From positions 133,963 through 197,962 of the forward strand of contig VZSF01008943.1 of the NCBI GenBank assembly GCA_013398295.1: a stretch of 64,000 nucleotides of DNA, given 5' to 3'. Below are positions 36,396 to 50,000 of the stretch, one piece after another. The notes beneath the pieces are model-generated. The model was not told where the DNA came from, ran no database searches, and worked only from the letters and a program-made list of their open reading frames with translations. Each line of letters begins with the position of its first letter. The first letter of the stretch is position 1. A program made the translations under genes and the position numbers. The stretch comes from Chionis minor (lineage: Eukaryota > Chordata > Aves > Charadriiformes > Chionididae).

Positions 36396-38866
36396 TTTTG
36401 GGATTCGAAGTTTATTAATTTATTTTTTTTAAATGGTAATGGTAATTTTAGTTTTGGAAATGGGAACTAGCAGCGTTCTAACTCCTGTTTGCCTGGCTGT
36501 CCCATTTCACATGAATCATTTCAACAATTCATTGGCCTTTTGGAGATCCATCTACTGAAGTCACTGCAGCTGTTCCTCTGTGGTGAAATTAGATGTGATA
36601 GTTCAATGTTTTCTACAGCTACATTTTATTTGCTTATTTTAGGTCAGTTCCTCTAGAGAAATGACAGGGAATTCTCTTTTTTTTAGTTTGCAGTACCTGG
36701 CTACTATTTTGGGTTTGATCTCAGATACAGAAAGCTAATGGCAAGGTTTTTGTGATTCAGTGGAGAAAGAAAACCTGGGGAATGAAATCGTTGCTCACCT
36801 CCCTAGCTCCAGCGAGTGGTTGAAAGAGGACAGAGTGAAGCTGGGGGAGACACCGTGTCCCCTGCTGATACAGCGCAGTCATACAAAAGGGATGCCAGAG
36901 ATGGCTCCAAGCTCCTCAACAGTGTAATCAAAATTGAATTTTGGTGCCATGTGACTGAGGGGATACAGCCAGGCTATTTTGGCCGCAGGAAAGGCGGATT
37001 TAGGGGCAGGGTGGATCTGGGATGCAGCTTGCTGGGAAGAGCTTCCCGCTGGCTGCAGTTGGTGCCTGGGTAGATGGAAGTTGTAGCAGCAAGGATGGGT
37101 GGTGCGGAGACAAACTGCTTCTCCAGCAGCAATGATTGCCTGAAGTTGTAATTGTTTTCAGTGACAGCATCCATGGTCTTCTGGGGCACCAGAGTGGGCA
37201 AAGTCACCAACAGAGCCACTATAATTGTGCAGCTCCCTGGAAATCGGAGCTCTGCATGGACAAGTTGTCACTCTGAGATCTCAGACTCCTGGCTGGCAAT
37301 GCAAACTTTCCCTGAGGTGTAAGTAGGAGCCAGTCTTTTATACTGATTCCAGTAGACAGAGAGGCAAGAGAAAAAAGTATACAGATTTGCTCTTAATTGG
37401 CATTTGTCTTCATCTGCTACTTGCAGCCTTAAATGAGCTTCTTGTGGAGGCGTTCAGGTCTGTGTCTAAAAGACTCCTATTAGATCCCTTTGGAGATCTT
37501 GTGCTGATTCAGGACCAGTTTAATTTATTCAATCTTTTTTTATATATATTTTTTTTTGTATGGCACAGAAAACAATTTTACGCTATATTTTTAAGATTAG
37601 ACTTAGTGGGTTTGACTTCTTTGCATGTTCTGATGTTGTCTTTTGCCATACTTGGTCCAGTATTTATGAAAGATTGCTTATCATTGCATACGTAATAGTA
37701 ATAATATGTAATGCACTTTCTGAAAATTTCCATGCATGGCTGTGAAACATAAAAAGTCATCTTATTATTGATGTGTTACGACTAATATTGATGTCATAAC
37801 ACAGCGTTGCATCAATTGTAATAAATTGCTCAGATAAGGAAAGTAAATAGAAAATGTTCCCAGTGAAGTTATTCAAACCTTATATACAGAACAGCAGTGG
37901 CAAAGTCAAGCAAGGAGACTTTACAGTGGCATTTTAGTGAATAACTAAAACTTTATTGACTTATGTTCCACATGATGGAGCATTGCACAGTACCCCACAC
38001 CCTAATTCCTCTCAATGGCAGCAGGAATGACCTGCAATTCCCATCAAATTATGTTTCCTTGGTACTGTATCTTTCAGTCTTTATGTTGCTTTTTGACATT
38101 AACACTTTTTTTCCTTCCTCAAACCCATCTCTAGAGTTAAGGATTTTCTTTAGAAAAGTTTAGAACAGGTTTTTTAATGTGTTTTGAGACAAAACTTTTC
38201 AGAAGTTTTGCCTCTATTTCACTCTTCTTTGGAAATGCATATTTTCTATATAACCCTTCATATTGATAATAAAAGGAGTCCTACCTATCTGCAGAAATTT
38301 TTTACCACAGACCAGGCATTGGAAAGCCTTGGCTCATTTCCCCAAACCACAATTGAGCTGAAAGATGACAATATGCTGGGTCGTTTGACCGTACCGGCAC
38401 TTTGAAGAGAAAACTGCTGATGTGAGGGCTCAGAACTAGTCTTTTAAGGGAGTGTTTTTCAGGTTCTTTTATAGTTCTTATACAACTCATACCACAGTAG
38501 CATAATACAGTATCCAGACTGGTGCTTAAGTCTGCACAGGTCAATGCAGACAGAATCTTACGTTTTCAAGTTCAGGTTGCTTTCAAGCAGGCTCTGGAAG
38601 TTGCCTGTGTCCTGAGCAAGTGCCCCTCTTGTTACGCCCAAAATGGGTGGTGGTTTTCCTGCTCCTGGCTTAATTTAAAGGGAAATGTTTGATTAAGCGA
38701 CCAGTTGTATATGTTCAAACATCCTGCTCTGGTAATCCATATGAAAATACAGTAAGAAAACCTGAAAAACTAGGATTTAGGCCTGAAAATCACTCCTGCT
38801 GCCTAGGTGAGGTAAGGATGTAATCTAAGGAGTTGTTTGGAGTTGGAAACTGTCTCAGTATTGCTC

Positions 38867-38881
38867 TTTTTTTTTTTTTTT
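38867..38881. repeat. T homopolymer (15)
   Basis: A run of 15 T followed by CCCAG. Low complexity, no further meaning seen. Confidence 0.85.
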
Positions 38882-41800
38882 CCCAGACAGATGCATTGAG
38901 AGGGCTTCCTCACAAGGTGGTATTGAGGATAGCAGTTCTCACACAGATCCTAGAATAGGGAGTACAGTTCTGTCCTGAGTCACCCCAACTCATGGCCAGT
39001 TGTAACTACATTTATGCTAAAGCAGTCACCTTAACCTTTTCAGGGTGAAACTTGATAAGTCTGTCTAGCAATGTAAAAAATCTTGATTAAGATGTTGGAA
39101 AGAACTTTGCAAAAATAAGGACAAGTCTTTGATTCTGCCTGGCACTGAATCTTTTCTTATCTATCAGAATTCTTACGGCATGTCTCAACCCTAGGACTGT
39201 GAGAATAAGTCATGCAGCCACATCCCCAAAGAAATGATCTGCAAGGCAATGATGAACATCCGTACTCTGATGCCAACTTGAGGCCATGTAGCATAACAGC
39301 CTTCTGAGCTCCCTCTTTGTGGAACTTTGCCTCTTGTTTGGCCTTCTGGATTTGTATCCATACTTTCATCTTCCAGTTCCTTCCTCCAGTATGTTTGCTT
39401 TATGTTCATTTTTGCATCCCTAACTGCTGTAGAAATGACATCTGTCACTAGAACAAAGACACTGAGGAAGCCAGATGTGCTTATGGGACTCAGATGCTCA
39501 ACCAAAGGAGTCATGAATTATAATCCTCTTCAGATTGCCAGTGTTTCCAATTTATCAGTCTGGATATGGCTCGTGTGATGGTTGTGGCTGACTTTATTGT
39601 AGTGTTTAATCAAGCCTGTGTTGCCTGTGCTATCCTTTTGCTAGGTCAAAACTTTTTTGCCTGGTACTCTTAAATCTCTTCATTCTTACGCGGTCTTTTT
39701 TCTCTCTTCTTACCCTGAAGTTCTGCACTTACTGTTCTCCTTTCTGTATGTTTTCTCTCCTTTCAAAGGCTTCCTTGTTCTTTTTGCTTTCAGCGTCCAT
39801 TTCTAAACTTGATGTCCGACTTTTGAGGATACAGCTGGTGACTCCTGCAGGAATTTTCTGTTTAGCACCCAGTAGCGCTATGCTGCAGTTGCTGGAAGCA
39901 CCTCTGGTCTAGCCACCTTGCTTTGGACTGTTGTAGTACCCCCCCCGGCAACAATGTCAAAGGCACAACAGGATTCAAAGATTCATTTCTATGGTGAAAA
40001 TGGGATACAGGAAATTCAAACAGGCTTGAGATTTCCCTGCGTGAATTTTTCTTTCCTAATTAGAGATTTCAGCCTTATTAGTTATTTTAAAAAGAGCAAA
40101 GATTATGGTTTTTTTCTATAGACTTTATGTATGAATGCAGTCCAGTTAAATTCCCGTTTTCCTCCCATTGCTGAAAAAAATGTTTCTAGCTTGTATAAAG
40201 TAGTTTAGAAGTTAGACAAAGTGGAACTTATTGAGTAAACTTTATTGCCTCAGGATAGAAATGATAATATTTCCTCCTGAGTCATCTTATTTTTGAGTAG
40301 CCGTTCTGTTCACTTAGATTGTGATATTTTCAAGGACATTTTCAAGAAGCAGTACGTGCTCGTGAAGACAAAATTCTTTTCAGATGTTCTTGTATCACAA
40401 CATGCAACCGCCAATGGCCAAACTTCTCATACAGTTGCTCCCCTGCAAACACCCTGGATTCAACACGTCCCTGTACCCAAGTGCTTGCCAAAGAGATTTG
40501 TCCATGCACAGTACATAAACCAAAATATTTGTAAACTGCATGTGCACTGTGAAAGCTAGATGCAGTTCCAGTGGAAGATGCAACTTTCAATCATTTCCTA
40601 GATGAATTCCACATTTTGAAGTGTTCGAAGCAGGGAATACTACAGCAGGTATTTAATATTTCTTGTGTTGGTTGATCTCTGTAATGTCTACTGATATGAT
40701 AAAAGATAGTATAGAACAAGAGAAAATATAGCCATATTTCTCTTCCTTGTTTGTAATTTGTATTAATTTCCTTTTTGGGATGTTGCATTGTCTGCTAATG
40801 ATATTTTGCCATGTAATCTTGCTGGTTTAATTTAAAGGAGTGATTTAGAAAACAAGGGCAAGATAGTCTGGTGAATATTTGCAGATGTGTGTGATAAATA
40901 TTGAAAATTTCTGAGCTCCTTAGGCAAGACAGGCAATATTTTCAGCTGACCTCTGAAAAAAAAAACTTTGCAGGTGCACGTATTTGAATTTGAAAAGATC
41001 GACATTTGCATATGCATGTCACATAGCTGCGTTTGCAAAGTGTAGTTGGATGAGCAATTGAGTACTCTATGTGCAGCAATAGTAATTTTTGTGTAAAAAT
41101 GATCTGGTGGTGGCTGTTTCACCCCTCTTTTCTTCAATGTGAGTTTTGTGAAGCCATGTCTGAACATGGTTACTTTTCATGTCAAAGGTAAAAGACTCTA
41201 CAGCCACGGATTTTCACAGCTAAGCGTTTGCAGAGAGGCGGATATTAGAAACTTTGACGCTGAAATCTCCAAAGTAGTGTGTTTCGTTTTTATTTAAATC
41301 CATAGATCAGAATGTCGCTCTTCAACTTTAGACTTTTCATTTAACATAAGATTGCAAAAATCTATATTTTTATCATTCTTGTGCAATGTTGCTATTGAAA
41401 AATGTAGACCTAAAATTGCAAATATTTACAACAAATCTTCCAAGGGTTCAACATTTAATGTGAAGTGCAGAATCTAATAGAACCATAAGGTGATAAGCTA
41501 GGCTTTGCCTAATGCTGCCTGCCTGCTCCTGTTTTCCGTCTCTGTCTGTTGATAGAAATTACGCAGTTCTGTCGTCAAGATCTATAGAGGATAATTTCAG
41601 CCCAGGGGCTGACTCCTTCTGGTCTTCTTAGAAGTTTAGCTTGGGTTTTTTATGGTTGTATCCCTAAGAGGACATAGATACATAAATCCCAGCTGTCTCC
41701 TTGGGTGCTTAAACTGAAGATAATGACACCCCTCTCCCTGACCTGTGACAAATTATCTGACTTGTTCATGCCTGAAATTCTTACGTGCTTCAGATTTCAC

Positions 41801-41986
41801 TCATGGTGTCTACAAAGTGCTGAAAATTTGGTTTCTGAGCGTAACGAGCTCCTTGGTCTTGATACTAGAAAAAATAGACACTGAGATCACGCATTTGCAC
41901 AAGGGTTCACAGGCTGGGTGTGCACATATCCACAAACCTGCCTTGATCTGATACGATTTCCCAGACAAGACTAGAACAGATTTCAG

Positions 41987-42005
41987 AAAAAAAAAAAAAA
42001 AAAAA
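41987..42005. repeat. A homopolymer (19)
   Basis: A run of 19 A. No AATAAA signal or recognisable retrocopy precedes it, so it is listed as a simple repeat rather than as the tail of a processed pseudogene. Confidence 0.85.
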
Positions 42006-43589
42006 TCTAGGTAGGGTTGCAGCGGCTTCCTTAAACGAAGAGTTTGGGAGCCAGAATTGTCAGCCAGCAGCACGCAGGAGACAGAAGCTCATTTCCCATC
42101 TTTCTGGAGGCATTCTAATTCCCCTTTTCGTCAGGGGATTGGGCAGTCTCACATGTGGGCAATAGCTTTACTCAGCTCCTGTATCTGACAAGATCAACTC
42201 TCCAGAAAGTGGTAGGCCACTCTTGGAGGGAGAGATGTGAGGTGAGGGAGAGTCCAAGTGAGCTATTAATCTTGTCTGGTTTTTGCGCCAGAGAGAAATA
42301 CAGCAAAAATAAGCCTGAGTTACTAGCCTAATATTAGAGCAATGAGTGGGGATGATTAGGTTCTGGAGCTTTCCCTAGTGACTCTGCCAGTCGTTAGCTG
42401 AAGTCATTAAATAGTCATGGGAGCTTTTGTCTCCCCCTCCTGGGTACAGACTTGATCCATCAGGAAATAATTTTTTTTTTCCTGCCTTTGAAAATGAGAG
42501 CAATCAGGCAAATGATCCACAAAAGAAGCAATTATTAGCTAGCTGAACATCACGGTTCAGGTGTAGAAGAAACTGGGTATATTTCTGTCTGAACTGTGGT
42601 GGCCGAGGAGACAGTCAAAATGAAAAGCTAAGGCTTTGTTAGTTGTTTATGTAGTTATGAGAGGTGATCAGGAGTTTGTGCATGCGAATGCTTCTGAAAA
42701 ACTTGGATCAATGGGAGCCAGAGTATATACCCTGTGCTGAGCCTGGTTTTACAACCCTTGTGAACCAAACCGGGTAGATTTATATGATGCAAATAGAAAT
42801 GTCCCAAGTTCAGATTTTTGAATATATATTTATTCAGCCTGGCAGGAGAAGTGAGTTCTAGCTGCAGTGAATTAGACCTACAGATACTTGGAAAACCGAG
42901 TCATGAGGTGTAGGAAATACGCGATGTTAAAGGAATAAATTTCAGTGCCCAAATGTAAAGAAGGGACTTTTCAAAGAAAGACTGTCTTGATTGATTCTCT
43001 TCTCACATGCATCACTTCTGGATTGCATCAATATTGTTCTCCAGGAAGACCAATACCTTCACTTTGTTACCTTCACTATGTCGACAGAGACGTGTTCCAA
43101 CTACAGACTGGGGTAATGAAAAGTGCTAATTTATATTAATATTGTTTAGTTGGAATCCTGTACCATCGTAGAATTTTTAAAGATTTAATTGTGATTAATT
43201 TTAGCCTTAATCATTTTTGCAAGCTGCAGAACTACCGTGACACTGCAAGCAGTGTAGTGATTTACAAACAAAGAACATAGGGGGCGTTATCTCTTGCTTT
43301 TAGTGTGAATATAGGTTTTGAGCTTTTGTTTATGTCTTTCCAGCTTCTGATACATGTTCGCTTCCATGAGGTCCCCAAATAGCACACCTGGGGATTGGTT
43401 TCTGCGCTGTGCATTCACTAATTCTCAGCGTGGCCATCCCTACGAGATATTAAAGCAGGAATGGTGGTTCTTTAAGGGTTTTCTCTGTAATGAAGACAGT
43501 GTGTATTATTAGAAATGCGACTTCTTTTTCCCCTTGCACACAGCCATCTGCATTGGGAGGGAAATATTACAAGGCGTTTCGAGATCCTG

Positions 43590-43870
43590 ACAGAACTGGG
43601 ATGTCATGCAAAGCATTTTGATAATCTCACCTAAGCAAATAGCCTGGAATCACTGCGCAGGGCCAGGCCAACTCAACCAAAAGCAGAAGGAGTGACCCCT
43701 TTTATGTAGATTCTTGACCTAATAATGAAACGCGCTTCTTGGATTAATGATTGTGATCATGACTATGTGTGCCTGAAAATAAGAATTCATTAAATATTTG
43801 TGTATCGAGCTCACAGGCAACGGACGTTTGTTTATTGCTGGCTAATTAACTACAAGCCAATATATCTACT
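43590..43870. other. Candidate conserved noncoding block (unproven)
   Basis: The block is balanced in composition, free of homopolymers and dense in homeodomain- and POU-like words: GGATTAATGATTGTGATCAT at 43741, ATTCATTAAATATTTG near 43785 and CTAATTAACTA near 43843. It has no open frame. This resembles deeply conserved developmental enhancers, but no comparison is available here. Confidence 0.2.
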
Positions 43871-46800
43871 AATGGTATTTTTTCTCCTGTGCAGTAGTAT
43901 TAACCTTTCTTTGCCCTTGCTTTTACTCGTCTTTTTAGCCACTCAATAACATTGTCTGGAGAAACCAATACTGTTATAGAGGAAGCATTCATTCCAATCG
44001 GAAGTGAAGAGGACAGAGGGAAGGCAGAAATGCTGAAAGACTGTTGTGCCTGGCTTTTACTGCAAATCAAAGATGAATGAGGTCTTCTGGAATGGCTCCA
44101 CTCAAACCTGCCCTGATGGTTCCTCCTTGTTGCACTCCATCTGCTTGAAAGGGGGTTTCTGGCTCCATTTAGGTGTCTTCTGCATTTCGTTGCCATCATT
44201 TTAGGAAGGAGAGAAATTTTGTGAAATACCTATTGCTGGAAGTGTTTTAAGAGCAGGTAAGATGCGTTTCTATCAGGAAGGAAGTAAGTATGGTGGGAGG
44301 TGCAGGAATGACGGGTTTAGATAACTTTCTGATTTCATGATTTGGTCATTCAACTTGATTTGATGCATACTGACTCCCGTATCACTCAGATACTTTTCAA
44401 TGATTTCCTGAGCAAAAGCTCTGAAGAGAGCACTTGCTATCAGGGTTTTTTTTTCCCTTCAAATGAGGAAAGGAAGACAAGAGAAAGCAGAGGCTATTAA
44501 TTTCATGTGTAGCTTCTGTCTTAGTGAAATATAGTGTATTGGGCTTTTTATTTTTATAATTTTAATTGAATTTGCAACCATGCATAATTATGATATAATG
44601 ATGTGAAAAATATAAAGCATTAATAAAAAAATTTCAAGTCCTTGTGAGTATATATACTGCTAGTGTAGGTTGTGTAAGTTGTTAGCAATTTGAATTAAAA
44701 AATCAGAAAGTGTTTAATTTGTGGGGTTACCCATTTATGCGTGCAGCATACTTTTTTTATCAGTAATTTTCTTTATATAAAAGGAAGATGTTTATCAGAG
44801 TTGTTGTGGTGTTTTTTGATACAGTTAATTATTCCTCACACAAAGGCGCTATCTGATCTGTATCATCAGACTGGTCCCACAGAGGCTTGTTCTGTTCCTG
44901 TACTTGCCAACTTCGGTGGAAACTCAGTAATAGGTGTTGGATTTCCTGACTGTGAACCACTTCCAAGAGTAGTATACATTCACCTGTTAGAGAAGGTAAT
45001 CAATTAAACAAACAAGGCACGTGTACTGGGAAAACTGAGTATCTTGTTAGTTCAGTGGTCAGAGATCATGAGAACTTCATCCCAAACACCAATTTGCAGG
45101 TGGAATTACATGGGAAGAGGATGGGCAGCCCATGTCACTCCTTGTACCTCATACAGACATGCACATTCCATACCATCTTGGCCATAACAGAATTTTTCCT
45201 TCATGCCAGAAGACAAAACATAATTTGTAGTAGAGAAATGCATCACTTAAATATTTTCATTAGTTTTATAGGCTGGAGATGTTTTACCTTTTCCTGCAGA
45301 CTAGATTTCTCTTTCATTTTTGTTCATACAACAATACGTATAGTAAAATCAGTCACTACATTTAAAAATTAAACACAACTCTCTTCAAAATACTCAGCCT
45401 TTGGGTGAAATGCACATTGCGTGTACATAGCTTGATAAATGAGGTTGAGATACATATGGATAAAATTTAACTTCTGTGTATCCTCTTGATCCTCTCTGGT
45501 CTTCCTTCACTCACTCCTGAGGTCATGTCACCTCTCTGATCCTTTTCTCATAATTGCCGTGGCTTTGCTGTCTTGTATTCCTTCCTTACGAGCTGGAAGC
45601 AAAGGAATTGCACAGACTGTTTCTTGTGCTGGGGGACTGCAGGAGGTGCCATATAGCTTCTTACAAAGGTCTACGTGGCCAGTTATGGGATGCCTTTTTG
45701 CATGGGGATGAATAAAGGACTGGTACACACCACCACTGAAATAACTAGGAGTTGAACACAAGCGCTTGACCAGCATTCTCTGTGCAGGTTTGCATGATCA
45801 TGTCAAAAAAGACAATGTTGGTTTGGCAGGACTATTTATATTGCCCTTAAAATACAATTTAAAAAGGACTAGAGTGGTGTCCATATTCCATTCTCACTTT
45901 CTATACAAATCTGAATTTCATCCACACAAAAGGACTTGGATGACAGGAAAAGGGAAACTTTTTCTTGATAGGAAACTTGAAGGAAAATTTTTGTTTGATA
46001 ATAACTTTGAGGCTGGAGTCGATGACAATATAAGAGACAAGGATGAAAGAACAAGAGCAAGTACTTTACCTTGAAACAAAATACCTGAACGTGTGATTGA
46101 AGTGACCATGAATTGCCACCATTAGTATATTGCTGACATGATACCGATCCCAAAATTCCTTTAAAAATCTTTCAGCATTTGACTGATTGTGGTGCTAATA
46201 ATAGGATGATGCTGCAATTTTATTGTCAGGGTTGTTCTTGGACTTGACATTGTCTTTATCAATCTGTTAATGAAAGTAATGCTTATGTAAGGTGTTACTA
46301 TGAATTCCTGGTTCAGAGCCAGAGATGGTGGCAACGATATTCTGTAGTATAGCATGTTACAGAACAGTTTTGTTTAGTTTCTTTTGTAAGTGAACACTGG
46401 AGAGAGAAAGATTCGGGTAGTATTTTTTTTAAAAAAATGTTTTGAAGAAAATAGTGAATGCCCCCAAATTGTCTTTCAGATTTGAAAAACATCAGCATAA
46501 AAAATAGGGAAAAAAAGCTAAGAAGTTCAATGTTTGATATGATTCCATTGACTTTTGCAAACCGGAGGTCTCTCTAACATCTTTAAAATGTAGACATGTA
46601 TGGGTCTTTGCAGCTATGCCAGTGCTTGCAAAATCTTGGGAGGAAAGCAAATAGATTGCTGTTAAATTACTAATGTATGTTAGTGCTGGGTGTGTTATGT
46701 TTCTCAAAATAAGTCAAATCTCCATGTTACATGCTCACAAGAGCATTATTGCCTGGACTACCTAATTTTTTTTTTTTTGAATCCTAACTTTAAGCGCGTT

Positions 46801-48529
46801 ATAGCAATATTTTTGTTCCCTAGTTCTGAAGGAACTGGAAGGATGAGAAGAGGCATGTGCTTATGGTGCTGTACTGTTTGTCCCTGCCAGATGATTCCCA
46901 AAGTCTTCTTCTGGGAGGGAGCAGCTATGTTTCAACTGCTTTGCAGGCAGATTGTAAACTGGCAATCTAGGTCATTGTAAATACAAAATAAAACAGCTGC
47001 CAATAAAACTGAAATATAATTCAGTATTCCCAGTACACGCGAGCAAAGAAGCAAATCCAGGATGTTTGGACTGACATTCCCTTCTCAGTTTATGGTGCTG
47101 TGTTCTTCCACTCACTGAACAACCCCAGGTGTTGCAAGCACAGAGAAATAATATGGACATGGCGTAAGGAAGTTTCAGATTCTGTGACGCTTATGTTGTA
47201 AGGGACCTAACTTTGCAACTAAGCACCTGGCTTTGAGCTGATCTATTTGTGGGATAAGGTATTGCCAAAGGTGACTAAGGGCAGCAAAATTAGAAACTGG
47301 ATTTGTTTTGAAAGGGGCACAAGGTTTGCACTGTCATTTGGCAGCAGAAAGTACTAATACCATTCTGAGCTGCATTAACATCGGCAGGATGTAACAGATC
47401 AGGTATTTGGCTTCTTAAAAATGAATCTCGTGGCCACAAGTGAGAAACAGCGTTCATTTCTAGTCATCGCCAGGCAGAAATTATAAATGCAGAGGGAGTT
47501 CAGCAAAGATAGCTAAAGGTTTTAAATACTAACTTATGTGGACTAAAAACCTTTTTAGGCATAGCTTCGTTCCATGATGGCTGAGTGGTGAAGCACACCA
47601 AACCCAAATATTTATATATGCTGTTGTGCCAGCTCGCAGGTTTCCAGGCTGATTTGCATTTTTTTTAAAACCTTCCGGGTGTCTTTCTAGCACTTCATTT
47701 TGTTGAAAGGGTCTCTTGAAGGCGGACCATTATTTATTTGAAGATGGGAAAATTTAGAAGGCAGGGTAGGTTCTCCCAAAAATGAACCTGTGTGGGAAAC
47801 CTGTCATGGATACCTGAAGTTGCCCATTGCCCCTCTGGCCCCGTCTACGCACAGCACACAAGAAGTCACACACATGCGCACACAAATGTAGCCAAGGACA
47901 AAGAACAGGGGTTGCAGAATGAGAAAAGGTTAAATAAATTTAAGCCAGGTCAGCATGACTTGGGAAGTAATTCCAGACTTGAAGTGATTCATTGGAAATG
48001 CCCCATTTCTTACAAATTTTATTGTGACAACGGTCTATTAGTTTAAGCAATTTGAGAAAATCAGCTCAGGTTTGCGATATTCCTTTAGACGTTTTGCAGT
48101 TCTTCACTCTAAAAGCGACTCCTTCTGCTCTTAACCTTTGCCTGGAACTTGGCCCTGGTTTGCTGTTTCCGCAGATGTTGCCTTGTCAGTCCCACAAATT
48201 ATATCACAAAGTGGGACTCTAAGCATTTGCCAGTGTCATCAAACACTGCTTAATTGACCCTCTTTGCTCAGGGGTTGTTGACCAAGTCAGAATAATACCT
48301 GTGAGGGCTGATGGCATTTTTGGTGGTACAAGCTTGCTATCTTTTTACAATAAAACAACAATTGCCGTACTGGGGTGGTCTGGTTGTCAGAAAAGCAGTG
48401 TGAATAGTATCTTTTGCTGTGTTGCTGATGTTAGTGGTTGGGACTGTGCTTTCTACAGCCCTAGTGAAAGGCTTCTCAGACATTTCTCACGGTAAGCATC
48501 TCATGGCAGCGCCAAATCTGAGGCTTCGG
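43871..48529. other. AT-rich noncoding stretch with exon-like leads
   Basis: No recognised gene. A 171-base interval at 44825-44995 has splice-like ends and one open frame (see findings). Between about 45055 and 46153 several frames of 80-105 codons lie on both strands and are unrecognised. A CA-rich patch lies near 47853-47885. GTAAGC at 48492, after an unrecognised 64-codon frame, resembles a donor. Confidence 0.45.
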
Positions 48530-48611
48530 TTTATTGTGATGATATTCTGTCACCAGAGGTGACATGATTTCCTCACTGCGGCAATGTCATCTTCTTAATC
48601 TGATTTATAAA
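48530..48611 (+). ncRNA. C/D-box snoRNA-like element (tentative)
   Basis: A consensus box C, GTGATGA, lies at 48536-48542 and a box D, CTGA, at 48600-48603, 68 bases end to end, which is the usual spacing. TTTAT at 48530-48534 can pair with ATAAA at 48607-48611 as a terminal stem, although 1 and 3 unpaired bases separate it from the boxes. A perfect 7-bp hairpin (TGTCACC, loop AGA, GGTGACA) lies at 48548-48564. A donor-like GTAAGC about 40 bases upstream would place it in an intron, as most vertebrate snoRNAs are. I could not identify a known snoRNA or a guide target, and such motif sets also arise by chance in 64 kb. Confidence 0.2.
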
Positions 48612-50000
48612 AGAAACAACATGTTATTTACGGATTTTCAGAGTTTTAGAAGATATGAGCTTCAGCATTCGCTGCCTCTGATGTTTTTGTTGACCTTATT
48701 CTTGGCCTGATTCTCATTAAAAATACCGCATATGGGGAGTAACTCTTTGCATTTTTAGGAATAACAATTGGTCTCACAAAAAAGCCAAATCTGTATCTTA
48801 TTCTCACTATAATACTGAACTGGAGAGAATTAAAGACCTGACAGATTTCTGACAACAAAAAAATATCCAGTCACGTACCATGGACTTCATTGGAGTTCTA
48901 CTTCAGTTAATCTCAGAGAAGACCCAGATATTCTCTTTGTTTAAAATATATGTATTTTGAGCATAGTTCATTGTCTTTTAGATAGTTTTAGTCATTTTAC
49001 TTGCTAAGTTTCTCTCACAGCAGGATTAAGATAAAGTTTAACAGTCGTCTTTCCTACTCTCCCTCAGATCATTCAGGAGTCTGTGGGAGATGTACACGGC
49101 ATTGCAGGACAGTCAGAGTCTGGGCAAATCCAGGAATGCCTCATGTTAATGCTGATTAAAATTGCATTCAGGCACAGTGGCACGCATGTTTGTAAAACAG
49201 AGGAAAGGTAAACAGTCACAGCCATGTGCATTTTACACCATATAAATCCTACAGCTTTGAAAGGGACGTCATGTAACCAACTTTGGTCAGAAAAATTGGG
49301 AGCGTTTCTCCCTAAAATAGTCTGGCACTACTTGTGGAACAATAGCAATTATGAGGAAGCTCTGGAGTGAGCAAAAAATGTCCCCAAACTTTCTTCTGTA
49401 GGAGAAGATTATTTTTTTAAATTGTGATTTAGTGATCTCCTTTAGCCTTTCTCTCTCTAGTGACATCGCTTGACGTTCTGGAGGTGTACTGAAAAAGAAA
49501 AGAATCATTGACAAACGTGTCTGCATGAAGACCTGGCTGAAAAGATGCGTCGTTAGTGCCTTTTCCACTTTGCTTCATTCAGAACTGAATCCTTCACTAG
49601 GGTGAAGGGAAGGATTTGAAAGCAGCAGTTTGCTTTGAAATGAGACAATTTTCAAGGTGGAAATATTCAAATCCAACATTGTGAGTGAAATTTTTTCACA
49701 ATGGAAACGTTATCACTGAGTTCAGAGAGACCAGAACGTTACCCTAAATATTTCTATATATTTTGGTTAACATTGATATTATTTCCACACACGGTTTATT
49801 GAAATCAACAAACTCTGTTGTTGCAAATGAAGCTCAGGAGAGTCCATACTTACCTGTGTGTCACACAAGGCATTTTCATAGGTATACTATGGTGATCTAT
49901 TTACGTTTAACAACAAAAACAGAGAGAGAATGAAAAGGAAAAAAGGCAATTCATAAAGCGGTGAGCAGAACACTACTGTAAGGAATGAGATGTCTTCCAG
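48612..50000. other. AT-rich noncoding stretch
   Basis: About 48880-48915 resembles an old amniote repeat (see findings). About 49060-49270 is homopolymer-free unique DNA with conserved-element-like texture and no open frame. Nothing else stands out. Confidence 0.45.

Larger units (their letters stand above)
36396..43589. other. Noncoding stretch, mostly AT-rich
   Basis: A GC-raised patch at about 36780-37330 has short unrecognised frames on both strands and may be an old repeat remnant. Elsewhere the DNA is AT-rich and unique. T and A homopolymers lie at 38867-38881 and 41987-42005. No gene could be supported, including in the GC-mixed text around 40290-40600, where frames of 62-88 codons overlap on both strands. 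Confidence 0.5.

Noticed and set aside
41987..42005. Poly(A) run as the tail of a processed pseudogene
   Set aside because: No polyadenylation signal, target duplication or recognisable coding remnant lies upstream.
47853..47885. CA-rich text as a dinucleotide microsatellite
   Set aside because: The CA units are interrupted every few bases. There is no real repeat array.
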